Assembly (NCBI GenBank): GCA_049999765.1
Contig: JBNGIQ010007638.1
Span: 1-64,000, forward strand
Length of the DNA stretch: 64,000 nucleotides
DNA from: Phaeoceros laevis
Taxonomy: Eukaryota > Anthocerotophyta > Anthocerotopsida > Notothyladales
Direction of reading: 5' to 3'
The position numbers and the translations under genes were made by a program. The notes beneath the pieces are model-generated. The model ran no database searches, had not been told where the DNA came from, and saw nothing but the letters and a program-made list of their open reading frames with translations. Below, piece after piece: positions 1 through 10,183 of the stretch. The stretch's first letter is position 1. Each line of letters starts with the position of its first letter.

Positions 1-3000
1 GGTGAGCACTGCCGCGATGTAGTCAAGCATTACGCCACGTTCCCACGTTCCCGGCCGGATGGCCACCACGCGTCATCGCAAATAGTCGCCACGTGTCACC
101 ATCTTAAAGCGCCATGTGAAGGCGACTATTACCCTTATTAACTGTTTTCTTACCGTGAATTCACCCTTGATTACTTTTACAGTACGTCGAATTTCCTTTA
201 CTGCAGAATAATTAAGCCATTACAAACGCTACCCGTGCGGACAATCTGGTGAAGCCACCGAGATGGTGGACGTTCGGAAACCTTCGAAGCGCATCAGCGT
301 GTCAGGTCCTAGTCCCTCTGGGACATTGCACCAAAGCATGGATCAGATTTTGAGCCTCCTCTTGAAATTGATGAGTCGTGAATCGAGCAATGTAACCGCT
401 GCCGGTTTCGGCGACAGTACTCCTATCACTCCTATATATAGGAAGATGAGCAAGCCGCAGAGAATTGGCCAGGAATCCAAACAAAAAAGAGAGTGCGCAG
501 GCAATCGAAGCTCTCAAATTTCCCACACCAATGCTTCCACACAGAGAAAGTGAAGCTCGAAAGGCTGGCTTGGCTGGCTGGTTAGCTCTAGCTAGCAGGG
601 GGCCTGAGAGATATTGCAACCTCATACACAATAACCGCTATGCGGCAGTTGCCTGTCGGGGAAATTCGTTCCCAAGGACCACGCACCGACGGGGAAGAGA
701 CAGAGAGGCTTTTCGGACCCCATCCAGTACGCAGCAACAGGCAATGCGCAAGCAAGCAACGCAGCAAGAGGTGTGGAGAGCGCACCTCCACCCTGCGTGA
801 GAGACATCTACACGCTGTTGGAGGCGTCCGATTCCTGTATCTGCCAGGGCGACCAGCAGGCCACGAAGTTCTGCCTGAAGCTGCTGCTGAAGGACGGCAC
901 TGCCGCCAAATTAATCCGCCCCCGCCGGTGCGCACATCAGCGCAATCAGCAGGCACAGCAGCCCTGCGCACACATCCATCTCGCGCGCCCTCATGATCCC
1001 GCAGGTTGGAGCCACAAAAAAAATTGTGAGCTTGCGTGATCGCTGGTGCAGGCTGAGTGCCCCTACTCTTCCTCGGGAAATGCACTTCCACACGCAATGC
1101 CGAGCGAAGAAGAACACAGCAGGGAAGAGGAAAATGGACAAGGCCAGGGACAGGGGAACGCCAAAGCTGTTGAAGCCGAAGCAGCAGCTGTCTGCTGTGA
1201 GGGAAGAAGAAGAGGGACAACAGGAAGAAGAAGAAGCAGAGCAGCACAAGGGGAAGTCTTAGACACTCCGGAGGCCTGTGAGGACCACTGTGCAGTTGAA
1301 GGCGCAAGGTGAGGTGAATGTGGAGACGAAAAGGACTTGACATAGGCTGTCGGTAAAGCGCTGCGCGCTTCCTGGCCAGGACTCGCAACCTGGCCAGGAA
1401 TCCGACCAGGGCCAGGTGATCGAAGAGAGAGAGGGTTGGAGAGAGGGGGTGCCGGTGTCAGCCCGGGCTGGACGACGTCGATACAATGGAACCGCCCCAC
1501 CGGCAAGGGGTCATAGATTCCAGCATCTTTCCAGAATATGTGCGGCCAAGTACCTTTGCAGACCGGATCACTCGATGTACAAGTTAATGGGATCAAAACG
1601 GCACGCGCCCGGTGAGGAATCCCGCATCTTTTTCTGGAATATCTCTTACTTGGTGGTTTGACTGACCGGCTTTAGGTTGACCAGGCTGCCACCGTGCAAA
1701 AATGACCGGGCCAGCCCACTCCACACCTCCCACCGTATCAGCGTCGTGCCGTGACCGAGACCGTAACACGGACCGTTAAATCCTACCGTGTCTCCACAAA
1801 ATTTTTTCTAGTAGTGCAGATCCCATCAGAACTCCGTAGTCAAACTCCCAGGGATGGGTGACCTCCCGGGAAGTCCCGATGTTCACCCTTTTCTTGCCTC
1901 CACAATTCTTTGGAAACTAGTCTGAGACAAGGATAGAGCTTTTATGAAGGAGAACAATGTGTTCCCGGATCCCTGTCGTTTTGAACACTGGAGCTCTTTC
2001 TCACAGTGAATTCATGTTCCTGTTCAGGCAGGAATGGACCCTAGGGGTCACTGAAGCACCGGTCACTCTGAAAAACAACCTGTTATTGTACTTTTACGTG
2101 CTGGAATGAGATTGGCATGGCAATGCAGGATGCTTAATCTGACATGCATGATTGTTGTGATTTGACAACGGCAAGGATAGGGCCAGTTTCACCAGCTGGA
2201 GCGAGAGAGAGAGAGCGAAGTTGGCTGCTTCTTGTTCCAGTTCACACGAAAAGTGGCCAGAAACTGGACAGTGTGTATTCAGAGATCCAATTGCGAGGGT
2301 CAGTTGCGTATGAACTCTCAGTTGCAAACAAAACGAGAGCCCTCATGTGCTGCACAAGTGACGATTGCTGGTAGGATGTTGAATCATACAAACACCTTGC
2401 GGCGGCTCAGGTCCCGCAGGTTTGAGACAATTTGAGGTTGCATAAGGTTTGCGTTCTGGCTAAACTCATTTGGAGAGTCCTGGAAGGCTCTTGTATGCCC
2501 CTGTGCATGCAATTTCGGGTGGTCCCTGATGACAAGAGTTGCAAGCACTTTAGTGTGATTACCCAAGAAAACCTCATGCTCGCTTAGGTACCAAGAATGT
2601 AGAGGTAAGGCAAGAGCGCCTGGAGGCAATCAGAGCTTGCACTGCTGGCGGAACTACAGAAAGATTGAGATTACCTGACATGTTTCTACTCCACGCACTC
2701 GAAAGGGACTAGACACGACATGTTACCTCTACTCTGGTGGTACAGAATAGAGGTAGCATCCTGAATGCTGCCGCAGCAATCAGCATGTTAGCTCTATTCT
2801 GTCGCACCGCAAGCGATGAACCTGGGTACAGCATACATTGACACTTGAAAGCACGAGAAAAGCATACCTCACCCACATCTCGCCAAACCTGATTTTGGGC
2901 CCAGAAGCAAGCAATATTAGCAGCATGTGACACCCCATTTTGTCCCTCCTGTGCTTGGCTTCTTCAATTTGTTGAGTTTTGCAATAAATAAACATGCTTC

Positions 3001-3249
3001 CTTCAATCAAGCTGCTCAAAGAAAGACAGAGGCAATTAATCAACCACTTCAAACGCCGATAGTACCTGAAATGGGGCACAAGCAACATCCACACCCTCAA
3101 GCGTACCGCAGGTATTCATGCAACCATTCCGACCATGAATGGCAAGTTATTCCTCCAATGAAGCACACTTTGTTGCTGGTGGTCTGGTGGAGGCCGGATT
3201 GGACTGGGATGAGCACCTAGAGTGAATGCAGCTATTTTTCTAGTCGTAC
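1..3249. other. Intergenic / no convincing gene
   Basis: I see no gene here that I can support. A palindromic TATA-like block CCTATATATAGG lies at 431-442, followed by a GC-rich stretch (about 560-1500) with overlapping open frames on both strands and low-complexity Glu/Gln/Ser composition. None matches a family I know. One minus-strand peptide starting at 993 (MDVCAGLLCLLIALMC core) looks like a signal peptide but stops after 27 residues with no clear splice continuation. 1660-3249 is AT-richer and without recognisable content. It may hold the 3' untranslated region of the PPR gene that ends at 3250. Confidence 0.5.
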
Positions 3250-6200
3250 CTACCAGTACTCCCCACACGAGCATTTTCCATCCTTGAAGACATGGAAGCG
3301 ACTTGCATCACGGCAGATAATTGTTCGCTTTTCTACTTTCGATATATAAGCTGTTGCCGTGTGACAATCCTCACATACCCGCAGATTTTTCACAATTCGT
3401 ATGGTTGTTCCCTCAGCTGTCTTATTCAGGGCATATGCGATAGCCAATTTCTCGCTGTGCCCACACAACTCAGCTTCCTTCTCATCATCAGATATGTCCA
3501 GCAACGACGATTGAAGGTGGGGAACATACCCTTCCTTTTTCATTTTGGGGAATAACTGTTCCAGCCTTGCATAGATACCCTCACTCTCTGGATGCTTCTT
3601 GTCCCCAACAAGAAAGGTATGCACCACTCCACCCATGTCAGTCCACCAGCTCTGGCCTGGCTTCTTCCATGCCCCCAATTCCTTTCTCCTCGCCTGCAGG
3701 TCCTTTGCCGCCTCCCACATCTGAACACTTGCATAAATGTTGGACATCAAAACATAAGACACAGCATCGTTTTCATCCACGCTAACTGCACCCGTGAAAG
3801 CGTGTTGCCCAATCTCTACGTTCTTCCACTTCTGACAAGCGCCTAACAAAGTATGCCACACTACATCATTAGGAGGGAAAGGCATGGTCTTGGCCATCTG
3901 TAGGGCCTCGTCCAGATGACCTGCACGGCCCAGAAGATCCACCATGCATATGAAGTGCTCTACAGTTGCACTGATGCCATAATCTGTCCTCATTGCCTCA
4001 AAGTATTTTTGGCCTTTGTCCACCAGACCCGCATGACTGCACACCGAGAGCACACTAAGAAAGGTGATGCCATCAGGTTGCATGCCGTCCAGCATCATCC
4101 TGTCAAGCAAGCTAAACACAACCTCACTATCTCCTTGGCGGGCATATCCACCTATCAGTGCACCCCAAGCCTCAGAGCTTTTTTCAGGCAGTGAGTCAAA
4201 CACCCGCTGGGAATCAAACATGCTCCCACACTTTGCATACATATTAACCAATGCTGCACCAACAACGACATCACCTTGTAGCCCTCGTTCCTCAATCTCT
4301 GCATGTAGCTGCTTTCCCAGAGGCAGAGCTGCTACAATTGCACATGCCTGCAGCAGGCATGCAGATGTAACAGAATCAGGAAAACTGAGGCCCTCCTGTT
4401 GCATACTGCTGTAAAGACTAAGGGCTTCCTCACCCATTTCTTGCTGGACATAACCAGCAAGCATTGCAGTCCATGTTACAACATTCCTCTCTGGAAGCCC
4501 ATCGAATAATCGACGTGCATCCTCTAAGCTACCGCATTTTGCATACATGTTAACCAAGCTGCCACCTAGAACCACATCTTCTTGCAGTCCTCGTGCTTTG
4601 ATCTGTGCATGCAGCTGTGTGCCCTCATGAAGACCTCCGACACCTATACTAGCACATGCCTGTAGGAGGCATACATATGTTACAGAATTGGGAAGAGTAA
4701 GGCCTTCCTGTTGCATACTGTTGTAGAGATTAAGGGCTTCCTGACCCATCTCGTGCTGCGCATAACCTGCAAACATAGAGTTCCACGCTACTACATTCTT
4801 CTCTGGAAGTCTGTCGAACAATTGGCGAGCATCCTCTAATCTACCACATTTTGCATACATGTTAACCAAGCTGCTTCCTAGAGCTACTTCCTCTGACAAT
4901 CCTCGTTCTTTCACTTGGGCATGCAGCTTCTTGCCCTGAGGAAGAGCTCCTACACCTACACTGGCACATGCCTGCAGCAGGCACACATATGTAACAGAAT
5001 CGGGAGTGAGGTCATCCTGTTGCATACTCTTGTAAAGAGTAAGAGCTTCCTGCCCCATTCCCTGCTGAGAATAACCTGTAAGCATCGCATTCCATGTTAC
5101 AACACTCCTCTCTGGAAGCCTGTCAAACAATTGGCGAGCATCCTCCAAGCTACCGCACTTCGCATACATGTTCACCAAGCTGCCGCCTAGAACCACATCC
5201 TCTCGTAGTCCTCGTTCTTTGATCTGTGCATGCAGCTGCTTTCCCTCATCAAGAGCTTCTACACCTATACGGGCACATGCCTGCAGCAGGCAAAGATACG
5301 TGACAGAATTGGGAGGAGTGAGGCCTTCCTGTTCCATACTGCTGTAAAGACAGAGAGCTTCCTGAACCATTCCCTGCTCGGCATATCCAGCAAGCATTGC
5401 ATTATATGCTACAATATTCCTTTGTGGAAGTTTGTCAAACATGCTGCGAGCATCTTCCAAGCTACCACATTTCGCATACATGTTTACCAAGCTGCCGCCT
5501 AGAACCACATCTTCTTTCACTCCTTGCTCTTTGATCTGTGCATGCAGCTGCTTTCCCTCACCAAGAGCCACTACACCTATCCTGGCACATGCCTGCAGCA
5601 GGCATACATATGTAACAGAATTGGCCGGCGTGCGGCCCTCCTGCTGCATAGTGCTGTAAAGCCTAAGGGCTTCTTTACCCATCCCCTGCTGGGCGTACCC
5701 TGCAATCATCGAATTCCATGCTACAACGTTTCTCTCTGGAAGTTTGTCAAATACTCTGCGAGCATCGTCTAAGCTACCGCACTTTGCATACATATCAACA
5801 AGCCCAGCTTGAACAAACCTATCTGGCATCCCAGGGTTGGCAAGAATGTGAGCATGGACCTCCCTTCCGGCAACTAAATCCCCCGCAGCAGCACAGGCCT
5901 TCAGAACTGCTGAATAGATGCGGTCGTCGGGTTTAACGCTAGATGACTCGCGCATTTGCCGATACAGTCGTATAGCCTCGGAAGCATCGGCCGCCTCTCC
6001 ATGTCTAGCATATGCGAAAATGATGGTAGCCCAGTTATAGACGTCCGGTGTAGAGACTTTGGTAAAGACCTGCTTGGCTTCCTCCAACCTCTCTTGCGCA
6101 GCGTACAGACCGATAAGGTGGGTGGCCAAGAATGCGTTTCCTTCATACCCGCTTTTGACAGTGAGGGCATGGATACGTTTACCCAAAACCAGGTCTTTGT

Positions 6201-6606
6201 CCTTGATGCACCTCTTGAGGGCAGAGTAGAAGAGACTGTCTGGTACAGGACATCCTCGCTGCACCAGTGAGTCCAGTGCATCCACAGCGTCCGAAATCCG
6301 TCCATCCTCACAGAGTCTCCTGCACTTCCCCACCTCCAAATGGCTATCACGTGTTGCAAAAGCTCCATGCCGTTGAACTGAGGTGAATCCAGACTCGGGC
6401 GTCGTCCACCCAGCGTGCAACGTTGCTGGCTGCGAGTCCCCCCAAACAGGCTTGTCCCGATTGTTCAGCCATAGCTCAACCGTGGAGTCCTCGTGTCTAA
6501 AATCAACATGCCGGGGAGCCGGCTTAGTCCGCCTGTTGTCCAACCACTGTGTCGGATCTGCAAAGAACTTTTTCTCTACGACCTCCTGCAGCACTTTTGC
6601 AGGCAT
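3250..6606 (-). CDS. PLS-class PPR protein with E/E+ and DYW deaminase domains
   Basis: This is a single-exon 1118-residue pentatricopeptide repeat protein. The family binds organelle transcripts in a sequence-specific way and edits C to U in mitochondria or plastids. After about 90 poorly conserved N-terminal residues, PLS repeats run from about 100 to about 900. At least five successive P-L-S triplets of about 102 residues are near copies of each other, each containing a VNMYAKCGSLEDAR-like block. E/E+ motifs follow, then a C-terminal DYW domain with the deaminase signature HSEKLA (His about 1050, Glu about 1052), the zinc ligands CEDC (about 1078-1081) and a second CSC pair. The chain ends GEYW, a mild variant of DYW. 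The ATG at 6606 is the first in frame. The N-terminus is not strongly transit-peptide-like, so the target organelle is open. The intronless form is usual for this family in plants. The high similarity of the repeats suggests recent internal expansion. Confidence 0.95.
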   Translation of the reverse strand: MPAKVLQEVVEKKFFADPTQWLDNRRTKPAPRHVDFRHEDSTVELWLNNRDKPVWGDSQPATLHAGWTTPESGFTSVQRHGAFATRDSHLEVGKCRRLCEDGRISDAVDALDSLVQRGCPVPDSLFYSALKRCIKDKDLVLGKRIHALTVKSGYEGNAFLATHLIGLYAAQERLEEAKQVFTKVSTPDVYNWATIIFAYARHGEAADASEAIRLYRQMRESSSVKPDDRIYSAVLKACAAAGDLVAGREVHAHILANPGMPDRFVQAGLVDMYAKCGSLDDARRVFDKLPERNVVAWNSMIAGYAQQGMGKEALRLYSTMQQEGRTPANSVTYVCLLQACARIGVVALGEGKQLHAQIKEQGVKEDVVLGGSLVNMYAKCGSLEDARSMFDKLPQRNIVAYNAMLAGYAEQGMVQEALCLYSSMEQEGLTPPNSVTYLCLLQACARIGVEALDEGKQLHAQIKERGLREDVVLGGSLVNMYAKCGSLEDARQLFDRLPERSVVTWNAMLTGYSQQGMGQEALTLYKSMQQDDLTPDSVTYVCLLQACASVGVGALPQGKKLHAQVKERGLSEEVALGSSLVNMYAKCGRLEDARQLFDRLPEKNVVAWNSMFAGYAQHEMGQEALNLYNSMQQEGLTLPNSVTYVCLLQACASIGVGGLHEGTQLHAQIKARGLQEDVVLGGSLVNMYAKCGSLEDARRLFDGLPERNVVTWTAMLAGYVQQEMGEEALSLYSSMQQEGLSFPDSVTSACLLQACAIVAALPLGKQLHAEIEERGLQGDVVVGAALVNMYAKCGSMFDSQRVFDSLPEKSSEAWGALIGGYARQGDSEVVFSLLDRMMLDGMQPDGITFLSVLSVCSHAGLVDKGQKYFEAMRTDYGISATVEHFICMVDLLGRAGHLDEALQMAKTMPFPPNDVVWHTLLGACQKWKNVEIGQHAFTGAVSVDENDAVSYVLMSNIYASVQMWEAAKDLQARRKELGAWKKPGQSWWTDMGGVVHTFLVGDKKHPESEGIYARLEQLFPKMKKEGYVPHLQSSLLDISDDEKEAELCGHSEKLAIAYALNKTAEGTTIRIVKNLRVCEDCHTATAYISKVEKRTIICRDASRFHVFKDGKCSCGEYW

Positions 6607-7653
6607 TGTTCGGTGTCCACCGGATGGAGAAACGAATGCTCAGCGTGTAAACCAAGAATTCCAGCTTCTTTGTGGAGTGGATACCGAACAACGTGAAGAC
6701 CTTTATTTGTGACGTCCTGCCAAAGGGACTCAAGACTTCTGTCTCACAATTTGCTGCTCACAATTCGATCTCCTCACAACTTCCTTTCGAACATTGCCAA
6801 TTCCACTGCAGGGCACCTAGCGCACTTAGGGCACGAGTTAAATGTGGTTTGGGGTGTTGGATCACCTCTTCAGCTAGTCCTACTGTCTTTGTTGGTGGCC
6901 CAGGAGATGTTCAAGCGGGTTGATGACCACTTTCTCTGCCATGTTCATAAGGACGGCCTTCCTGTATTGGTACATAGGAGAAGGCATGGACGACCTCGAG
7001 TTTACCGAGGCAGAGAGCACTTACAAGATTTGGTTAGCGAATACCAGCAATCGCAGGGTACTGAGACTTTCCTTTTGTCCTTCAGCTGGCCTAATTACTG
7101 TGCCTTCTGCAGGCATTGTCCTGCCACCGGTAGATCTGATGCATAAAAGTTTGATTTCGCACTGGCTTCAACTTGCTCCAACTTGAAGAGATTGAAGTCC
7201 GTTGCTGCCAAAAGGTTTAGGATTGGGTGTTGTCAGAAAATGTAAGATAAGCACACGTCACTAAAAAACCTCTCATCTCTTCAGTATGTTGAAGACACCA
7301 CATTTGCGCGACACATGGCATGGCGGTTGATAAGTGAATAAGCCGAGAGTATGAGAAGGCTCATTAGGCCGGTGGACCAGGGCAGCTGTCACACCTTGAA
7401 TTGGTTGCACGGAGCTCGAGTCCTGGCGGACGCTGCTGGCGACACGAAGCCAGCAGCAGCGGCCATACTCGCTCCAAATAGCGCCAGAAGCGACCTGCTT
7501 TCCAAGCAATTCGTTCCTCCGCATTTTCAGAGTCTTTCAGGTGTTCCCTTGTATTTTTTCTTCTACGCTTGAGCTCCTCCTGTTGATTCCGTGCTCGCTC
7601 CGTTGTTCAGTTCGGCACCAGGGCAACTCAATCTACTGCACAGAGCAATCGCA
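6607..7653. other. Intergenic; upstream block of LEA-like gene 1
   Basis: No gene is supported. From about 7351 to 7530 the sequence is recognisably homologous to 13321-13510, the region upstream of LEA-like gene 2. Both blocks carry a GGCTCATnAGGC stretch, a TCACACCTTGA motif and the same start-proximal CnCAAATAG element (7472-7481 here, about 173 bases before the ATG). This marks a segmental duplication that included the promoter. I see nothing in 6607-7340. Confidence 0.55.
7472..7481 (+). promoter_or_regulatory. Conserved CWCCAAATAG-type core element, LEA gene 1
   Basis: CTCCAAATAG sits about 173 bases upstream of the LEA gene 1 ATG. Equivalent blocks occur at comparable distances before the other three copies: CTACAAATAG at 13435-13444, CTACAAATAC at 15124-15133 and CTACAAATGC on the minus strand at 17701-17710. 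Its conserved place next to transcribed-looking sequence suggests a TATA-like core promoter element. Its function is inferred. Confidence 0.45.
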
Positions 7654-8792
7654 ATGGCGGACCAATACCAGCAAACCAAGGACACTGCTTCCTACAAGAC
7701 CGAGGAGGCGAAGGACAAGACCGGAAACGTCCTCCAGCAGGTTGGAATTCCTTGCCTCGTCCACACAGAATGTTAGGCTACTCTCTGCTGCTTTTGCCAA
7801 TGTAATTGAATGTATGCTGAGTGTGAGTTCATTTTTTGATTGAACCTAACGCGCTGTACGACCTCATTCCAGGCTGGGGACAGGGTGAAGGAAGTGATCG
7901 GCAACCTGACGGACAACAACGGGACTGCTTCCTACAAGACCGAGGAGGCGAAGCAGGAGGCCAGCGGGTTGGGGCAAACCGCCAAGGACAAGGCCGGCCA
8001 GGTTGGCCAAGCTGGGCAGGAGAAGTGGGATCAGACCAAGCAGGGCGCCTCTGATGCCAGCGGCGCCACCCAGCAGAAGGCCCAGGAGGCCAAGGACAAG
8101 ACCGGAAACGTCCTCCAGCAGGTTGGAATTCCTTGCCTCCTCCACACAGAATATTATTCTACTGTCTGCTGCTTTTGCCAATGTAATTGAATGTGTGCTG
8201 AGTGTGAGTTCCTTTTTTGATTGAACCTAACGCACTGTGCGAATTCCTTCCAGGCTGGGGACAAGGTGAAGGAAGTGATCGGCAACCTGACGGGCAACGA
8301 CGGGACTGCTTTCTACAAGACCGAGGAGGCGAAGCAGGAGGCCAGCGGGTTGGGGCAAACCGCCAAGGACAAGGCCGGCCAGGTTGGCCAAGCTGGGCAG
8401 GAGACGTGGGATCAGACCAAGCAGGGCGCCTCTGATGCCAGCGGCGCTACCCAGCAGAAGGCCCAGGAGGCCAAGGACAAGACCGGAAATGTCCTCCAGC
8501 AGGTTGGAATNNNNNNNNNNNNNNNNNNNNNNNNNNNNNNNNNNNNNNNNNNNNNNNNNNNNNNNNNNNNNNNNNNNNNNNNNNNNNNNNNNNNNNNNNN
8601 NNNNNNNNNNCTTGCCTCGTCCACACAGAATGTTAGGCTACTCTCTGCTGCTTTTGCCAATGTAACTGAATGTATGCTGAGTGTGAGTTCATTTTTTGAT
8701 TGAACCTAACGCACTGTGCCAACTCTTTCCAGGCTGGGGACAAGGTGAAGGAAGTGATCGGCAACGTGACGGGCAACAACGGAAACCACTGA
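7654..8792 (+). CDS. LEA-like hydrophilic stress protein with duplicated internal exon (gene 1)
   Basis: The product is a small, Lys/Gln/Ala/Gly-rich, Cys-free hydrophilic protein that resembles group-3 LEA and KIN/COR-type proteins, which protect membranes and proteins during drying or cold. The predicted exons are 7654-7740, 7873-8121, 8254-8502 and 8733-8792. All introns are phase 0 and GT-AG, and the protein is 214 residues. It starts MADQYQQTKD like its three neighbours. Exon 1 is short: the usual Gly-rich middle is missing and TEEAK joins DKTGNV directly. Exons 2 and 3 are each 249 bases and almost identical. Each fuses the terminal-exon start (AGDKVKEVIGN) to the exon-1 body, including KDKAGQVGQAG and EKWDQTKQ. 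Exon 4 is the normal tail. The third intron contains the 100-N gap, so the true copy number may be higher. The family assignment is moderately sure. The exon structure is well supported by frame and by the paralogues. Confidence 0.8.
7741..8732 (+). repeat. Intragenic tandem array: 381-bp intron+exon unit
   Basis: Exons 2 and 3 of LEA gene 1 start exactly 381 bases apart (7873, 8254). The unit is a 249-base exon plus a 132-base intron. The introns at 7741-7872 and 8122-8253 are nearly identical over their whole length, as is the visible part of the third (8503-8510 plus 8611-8732). Because every intron is phase 0 and the exon length is a multiple of three, any number of units keeps the reading frame open. 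Near identity in introns as well as exons points to recent unequal crossover or gene conversion. Confidence 0.9.
8511..8610. other. Assembly gap, 100 N, inside LEA gene 1 intron 3
   Basis: There are exactly 100 N between GGTTGGAAT and CTTGCCTCGTCC. In the sister introns these two strings are separated by only two bases (TC). The real missing length is therefore probably 2 bases, or 2 plus a whole number of 381-bp units that the assembler collapsed. Confidence 0.9.
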
Positions 8793-9328
8793 TCAGTTTC
8801 ATGAATAGCCCTCTTTGGAAGCAAACCCCGCTGTTCGTGATTCCAAGGAGTGACCTTCATTGTACAAATGAGTTCATGGCAGGGGTCCTAGTCCTCTTGG
8901 AAAGTTCGTTGCAATTTTGGGGTACCTAGCGTCTTACATACCACAAGTGTACAAAGCGGCTTGACAGCTAGCTGGCCACATTGTGTGCACACTGTACATG
9001 TGATTTGGAAGTTGTCCGTTTGGCACTTCTAATTTTGTAAACTAAAAGCAAGACTGATGTTCTTTTCCACTCCAATTCGTCAAGTTGTGAAGTGTTCGTT
9101 TCCCATGCTTGGCCATGCACAATGATTGGGGCTAAATGCACAATGCTTCACTCCAAGGCCCCATCAATTCACAGGGGAAGAGTACACTCAGAAAGTTGAC
9201 TGATTCAAACGTCACAAATTTATGTGATGAATCTTGTTTAGCGAGAAAAACAAAGGGTGTCTACAATCTAAACACTCTGGAGTCTGGAGTGCACAAAAAA
9301 TGAAACGGCAGGATGGATTGATATCGAT
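8793..9328. other. 3' region of LEA gene 1; intergenic
   Basis: The first 300 bases are homologous to the segments that follow LEA genes 2 (14080-14400) and 4 (minus strand, 17116 down to about 16920). Shared strings include GAAGCAA, CATTGTACAAA and GGTCCTnnnCCTC. This is probably 3' untranslated and downstream sequence carried along in the gene duplications. The remainder has no visible feature. Confidence 0.6.
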
Positions 9329-9997
9329 CTACTCGGCCAGCTTCGCTTTTTTCCTCGGTAACCGTTTCGCAACGTTGGCATTCGCAAGTGTCCTCAAGCG
9401 GGTGCGGTACTTGGCCCAGTTTGTCATGGCCACCACCTCGGGCAAGCACATCTCCTCCAGGTACTCGGTTGGATGGTAACAGAGCTTCACCAGCTGCCTC
9501 CCACGCACGCTCCCGACGTTGCTCCCACACCGCCACCCGCACAGGTAGCGCTTGATCTTCATTTTATCAGAAGCCCGGGAGGCCTCCTCCTCGCTGGGGT
9601 ACGCGCCCAGGTAGAATTGCTTCCCTGCTGCTCCGTTGGTGGCACTTGGGATGTTGGGGTCGTTCACGTGGGCCGTCACATAGCCGTGCTGCATGGATAT
9701 CCCCACCAGTCTCCTGTCCTCATCAATGAGCGTGACGTGGTTCCCGACCATGTCCTCCAGATCTTGCAAGGTGGGAGGCCCCAGGAACACCAGGCTCGGA
9801 TCCACCCCGGTCATGGCCTCCTTCTCCAGTTCGATCTCGCTGGGTCTCCTCCCCCCAGACTGACGATTGCGTTTGCGCTTGTTAGTTAGCTTGTTGCTGT
9901 CTAGCGCTACTGGGTTAGCTACTGGCCAGGGGAGCAGTGCCATGTCAAATCTCAAATTTTGCTCCTGCCATTTTTCAGTTGAGGGATCGGATTCCAT
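9329..9997 (-). CDS. Divergent AP2-like domain protein
   Basis: This is an intronless 222-residue protein starting at the ATG at 9997. It has a basic patch (NKRKRNRQ, about residues 40-47) that could be a nuclear localisation signal. Residues about 95-160 read as a degenerate AP2/ERF-type DNA-binding domain. A region like the first beta strands (GISMQHGYVTAHVNDPN) is followed, after an 11-residue insertion, by KQFYLGAYPSEEEASRASD, which fits the AP2 pattern YLGxYxxEExAxRAYD with Tyr changed to Ser. The basic C-terminal tail ends RLPRKKAKLAE. A minus-strand TATA-like element is present at 10175-10183. Known AP2/ERF proteins regulate development or stress genes. Here the missing YRGVR-type start and the changed residues make DNA binding uncertain. 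It could also be a plant-specific protein with chance resemblance, but the YLG/EEEA spacing argues against that. Confidence 0.6.
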   Translation of the reverse strand: MESDPSTEKWQEQNLRFDMALLPWPVANPVALDSNKLTNKRKRNRQSGGRRPSEIELEKEAMTGVDPSLVFLGPPTLQDLEDMVGNHVTLIDEDRRLVGISMQHGYVTAHVNDPNIPSATNGAAGKQFYLGAYPSEEEASRASDKMKIKRYLCGWRCGSNVGSVRGRQLVKLCYHPTEYLEEMCLPEVVAMTNWAKYRTRLRTLANANVAKRLPRKKAKLAE

Positions 9998-10174
9998 GAT
10001 CCTCTCGTATTTGAGTGATGCTAGACTAATGGCGCCCAACAACTGCCTGGAGTACTAAGTCTTACTTTCCCACTCTAGATAGAGCTAGCTCACGACTTCT
10101 CGATCGACTACAGGATGCCTTAGTGCTCAATCTGCAAGTATAGCGAGTGATGGAATGTGCATTGCCGCTGTGCG

Positions 10175-10183
10175 CATATATAG
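10175..10183 (-). promoter_or_regulatory. TATA-like element upstream of AP2-like gene
   Basis: On the minus strand CTATATATG lies about 180 bases upstream of the ATG at 9997, a plausible core promoter position for the AP2-like gene. It is supported only by motif and position. Confidence 0.4.

Noticed and set aside
911-993. Signal-peptide-like minus-strand peptide with core MDVCAGLLCLLIALMC
   Set aside because: It ends at a stop after 27 residues and I found no convincing donor or downstream exon.
588-1388. A 266-residue open frame on the minus strand and overlapping frames on plus
   Set aside because: Composition is low-complexity Arg/Ser/Leu from GC-rich DNA, several frames on both strands are open together, and no motif or splice structure supports any of them.
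7836-8435. Second-frame open readings through the LEA exons
   Set aside because: They are shadows that read through introns. The MADQYQQTKD frame and its phase-0 splicing explain the locus.
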